In this document: positions 63,291-64,000 of the stretch, in pieces
Numbering within the stretch: the first letter of the stretch is position 1
Layout of the letters: every line of letters begins with the position of its first letter
Assembly (NCBI RefSeq): GCF_034087045.1
Contig: NZ_CP139247.1
Coordinates: 682,001 to 746,000 of the forward strand
Direction of reading: 5' to 3'
Origin: Chitinophaga sancti
Lineage (GTDB): Bacteria > Bacteroidota > Bacteroidia > Chitinophagales > Chitinophagaceae
DNA length: 64,000 nucleotides
Translations under genes and position numbers: made by a program
Notes under the pieces: model-generated
The model's input: only the letters and a program-made list of their open reading frames with translations
Databases searched by the model: none
Told to the model about the DNA's origin: nothing

Positions 63291-64000
63291 ATGAAATATA
63301 CAATTTACCTCATCTTTTTGCTGGTGAGTATCGTTTGTACCGGCCAGACCAACAACCCGACTTTCAACCAGATCTATACGCTTATCATGCAGAAGAATTT
63401 CTTCCATGCAAAAACACTGTATGACAGCAAACATACTTCGCTCTCAAATGCGCAACAAAACTATTTAGCGGCATTACTGGACAATGCATTTAATAAAGTC
63501 TCCCTTTCGGAACAGCGTATCGCTAACCTGAAGGGAGACTTTTCTGATAGCCTGTGGTTCGAGCTATACAAAGTAAAAGAAGACAATGCGGTAAAAGCAT
63601 TTGACTACAAAACGGCCAAAGCCACCGCCCAGACCATGCTGCAGCAATACAAATACCTGCTATCCCCCGATGGGCAGGAGGACCTGACCAATAGTCTGCA
63701 CATGTGGACAGCCCTCGAACATACTCCCCCACAACGTGTGGTTATACATGGTACGAACAGGTTAAAAATGAAAAAGGATAAAGCAGGACTCAATAACCTG
63801 GTTGCTATAGCAGGAAAAGATACGGCTGATTTTATTTTCGATACAGGTGCAAATATGTCTACGATATCTCTTTCTACAGCGAAGCGGTTACACCTGCAAA
63901 TCATTCCTGCTGATATAGAAGTAGGGGCTATTACCGGTGCAACTGTAAGGGCACAATTGGGGGTATGTAAGCAGTTCAAACTGGGGAATATAGAAATAAA
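63291..64000 (+). CDS. Retropepsin-like aspartic protease, N-terminal part (cut by window edge)
   Basis: Starts at ATG 63291 with a signal peptide (MKYTIYLIFLLVSIVCTGQ). A helical middle of ~140 residues is followed by a retropepsin-like domain whose active site FIFDTGANMSTIS is seen at about residue 181-193. The second half of the protease domain lies beyond the window. Bacterial relatives of this type are periplasmic or membrane-linked proteases of unknown substrate. Confidence 0.85.
   Translation, partial: MKYTIYLIFLLVSIVCTGQTNNPTFNQIYTLIMQKNFFHAKTLYDSKHTSLSNAQQNYLAALLDNAFNKVSLSEQRIANLKGDFSDSLWFELYKVKEDNAVKAFDYKTAKATAQTMLQQYKYLLSPDGQEDLTNSLHMWTALEHTPPQRVVIHGTNRLKMKKDKAGLNNLVAIAGKDTADFIFDTGANMSTISLSTAKRLHLQIIPADIEVGAITGATVRAQLGVCKQFKLGNIEI

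Overview
The window looks like a chromosome segment from a Bacteroidota bacterium close to Chitinophaga. The signs are promoters of the TTTG / TAnnTTTG type, Bacteroidota-style families (AAA-ATPase-like/DUF1703 proteins, RRM and cold-shock small proteins, lipoproteins, an Asp/Thr-rich secretome, anaerobic-type sulfatase) and large serine recombinases. All assignments are by reading; no database search was run.

Layout. (1) 0-4.4 kb is ordinary core: gltX (cut by the window edge), a NodB-type deacetylase, a lipoprotein, tatD, ansA and tRNA-Ser(GGA). (2) 4.3-36.3 kb is an accessory island that begins exactly at the 3' end of the tRNA-Ser. A full-length large serine recombinase reads antisense through the tRNA. 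The island then carries a small-ORF/XRE/MNT-HEPN/histidine-kinase operon (the kinase split by an IS66 copy with a perfect 8-bp target duplication), an unknown gene trio, a complete four-gene type III CBASS locus (NucC effector, TRIP13-like AAA, bacterial HORMA, CD-NTase) and a sigma-like/Panacea-like pair. From 19.8 to 36.0 kb it becomes a modular array: six degraded copies (A-F) of a ~74-bp sequence, all in the same orientation, each immediately followed by a different strong hairpin and usually by remains of a serine-recombinase 3' end. Each interval holds one or a few cargo genes, all major ones on the minus strand with the repeat on their 3' side: an Mrr-helicase, a nuclease-like/J-domain protein, an AlbA-type ATPase, a 757-aa orphan, then a SWIM/AAA module. 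I read this as serial accretion of tRNA-Ser-targeting elements; a further 14-bp copy of the tRNA-Ser T-arm at 41.55 kb may be the outermost end.

(3) 36.8-41.1 kb is a cold-adaptation-like cluster (two cold-shock-domain proteins, three RRM genes of which one is frameshifted, a badly decayed DEAD-box helicase, a fatty acid desaturase). It lies between two ~1.5-kb near-identical direct copies of an AAA/DUF1703 gene. (4) 44.8-56.1 kb is a tight nine-gene minus-strand operon combining a lipoprotein, a small membrane protein, a tubulin-like GTPase, a 1270-aa Hsp70/actin-fold SrfB-like protein, a proline-rich protein, two TerD proteins, an OmpA-like anchor and TerC. It pairs an actin-fold and a tubulin-fold protein with Ter proteins and is the most intriguing intact gene set here. 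(5) 56.2-64 kb is core-like: an SDR, three Crp/Fnr-type regulators, a sulfatase behind a perfect palindromic operator, a metallo-beta-lactamase-fold hydrolase, a DoxX-like protein, an NmrA/AraC chimera, YceI and the start of a retropepsin-like protein.
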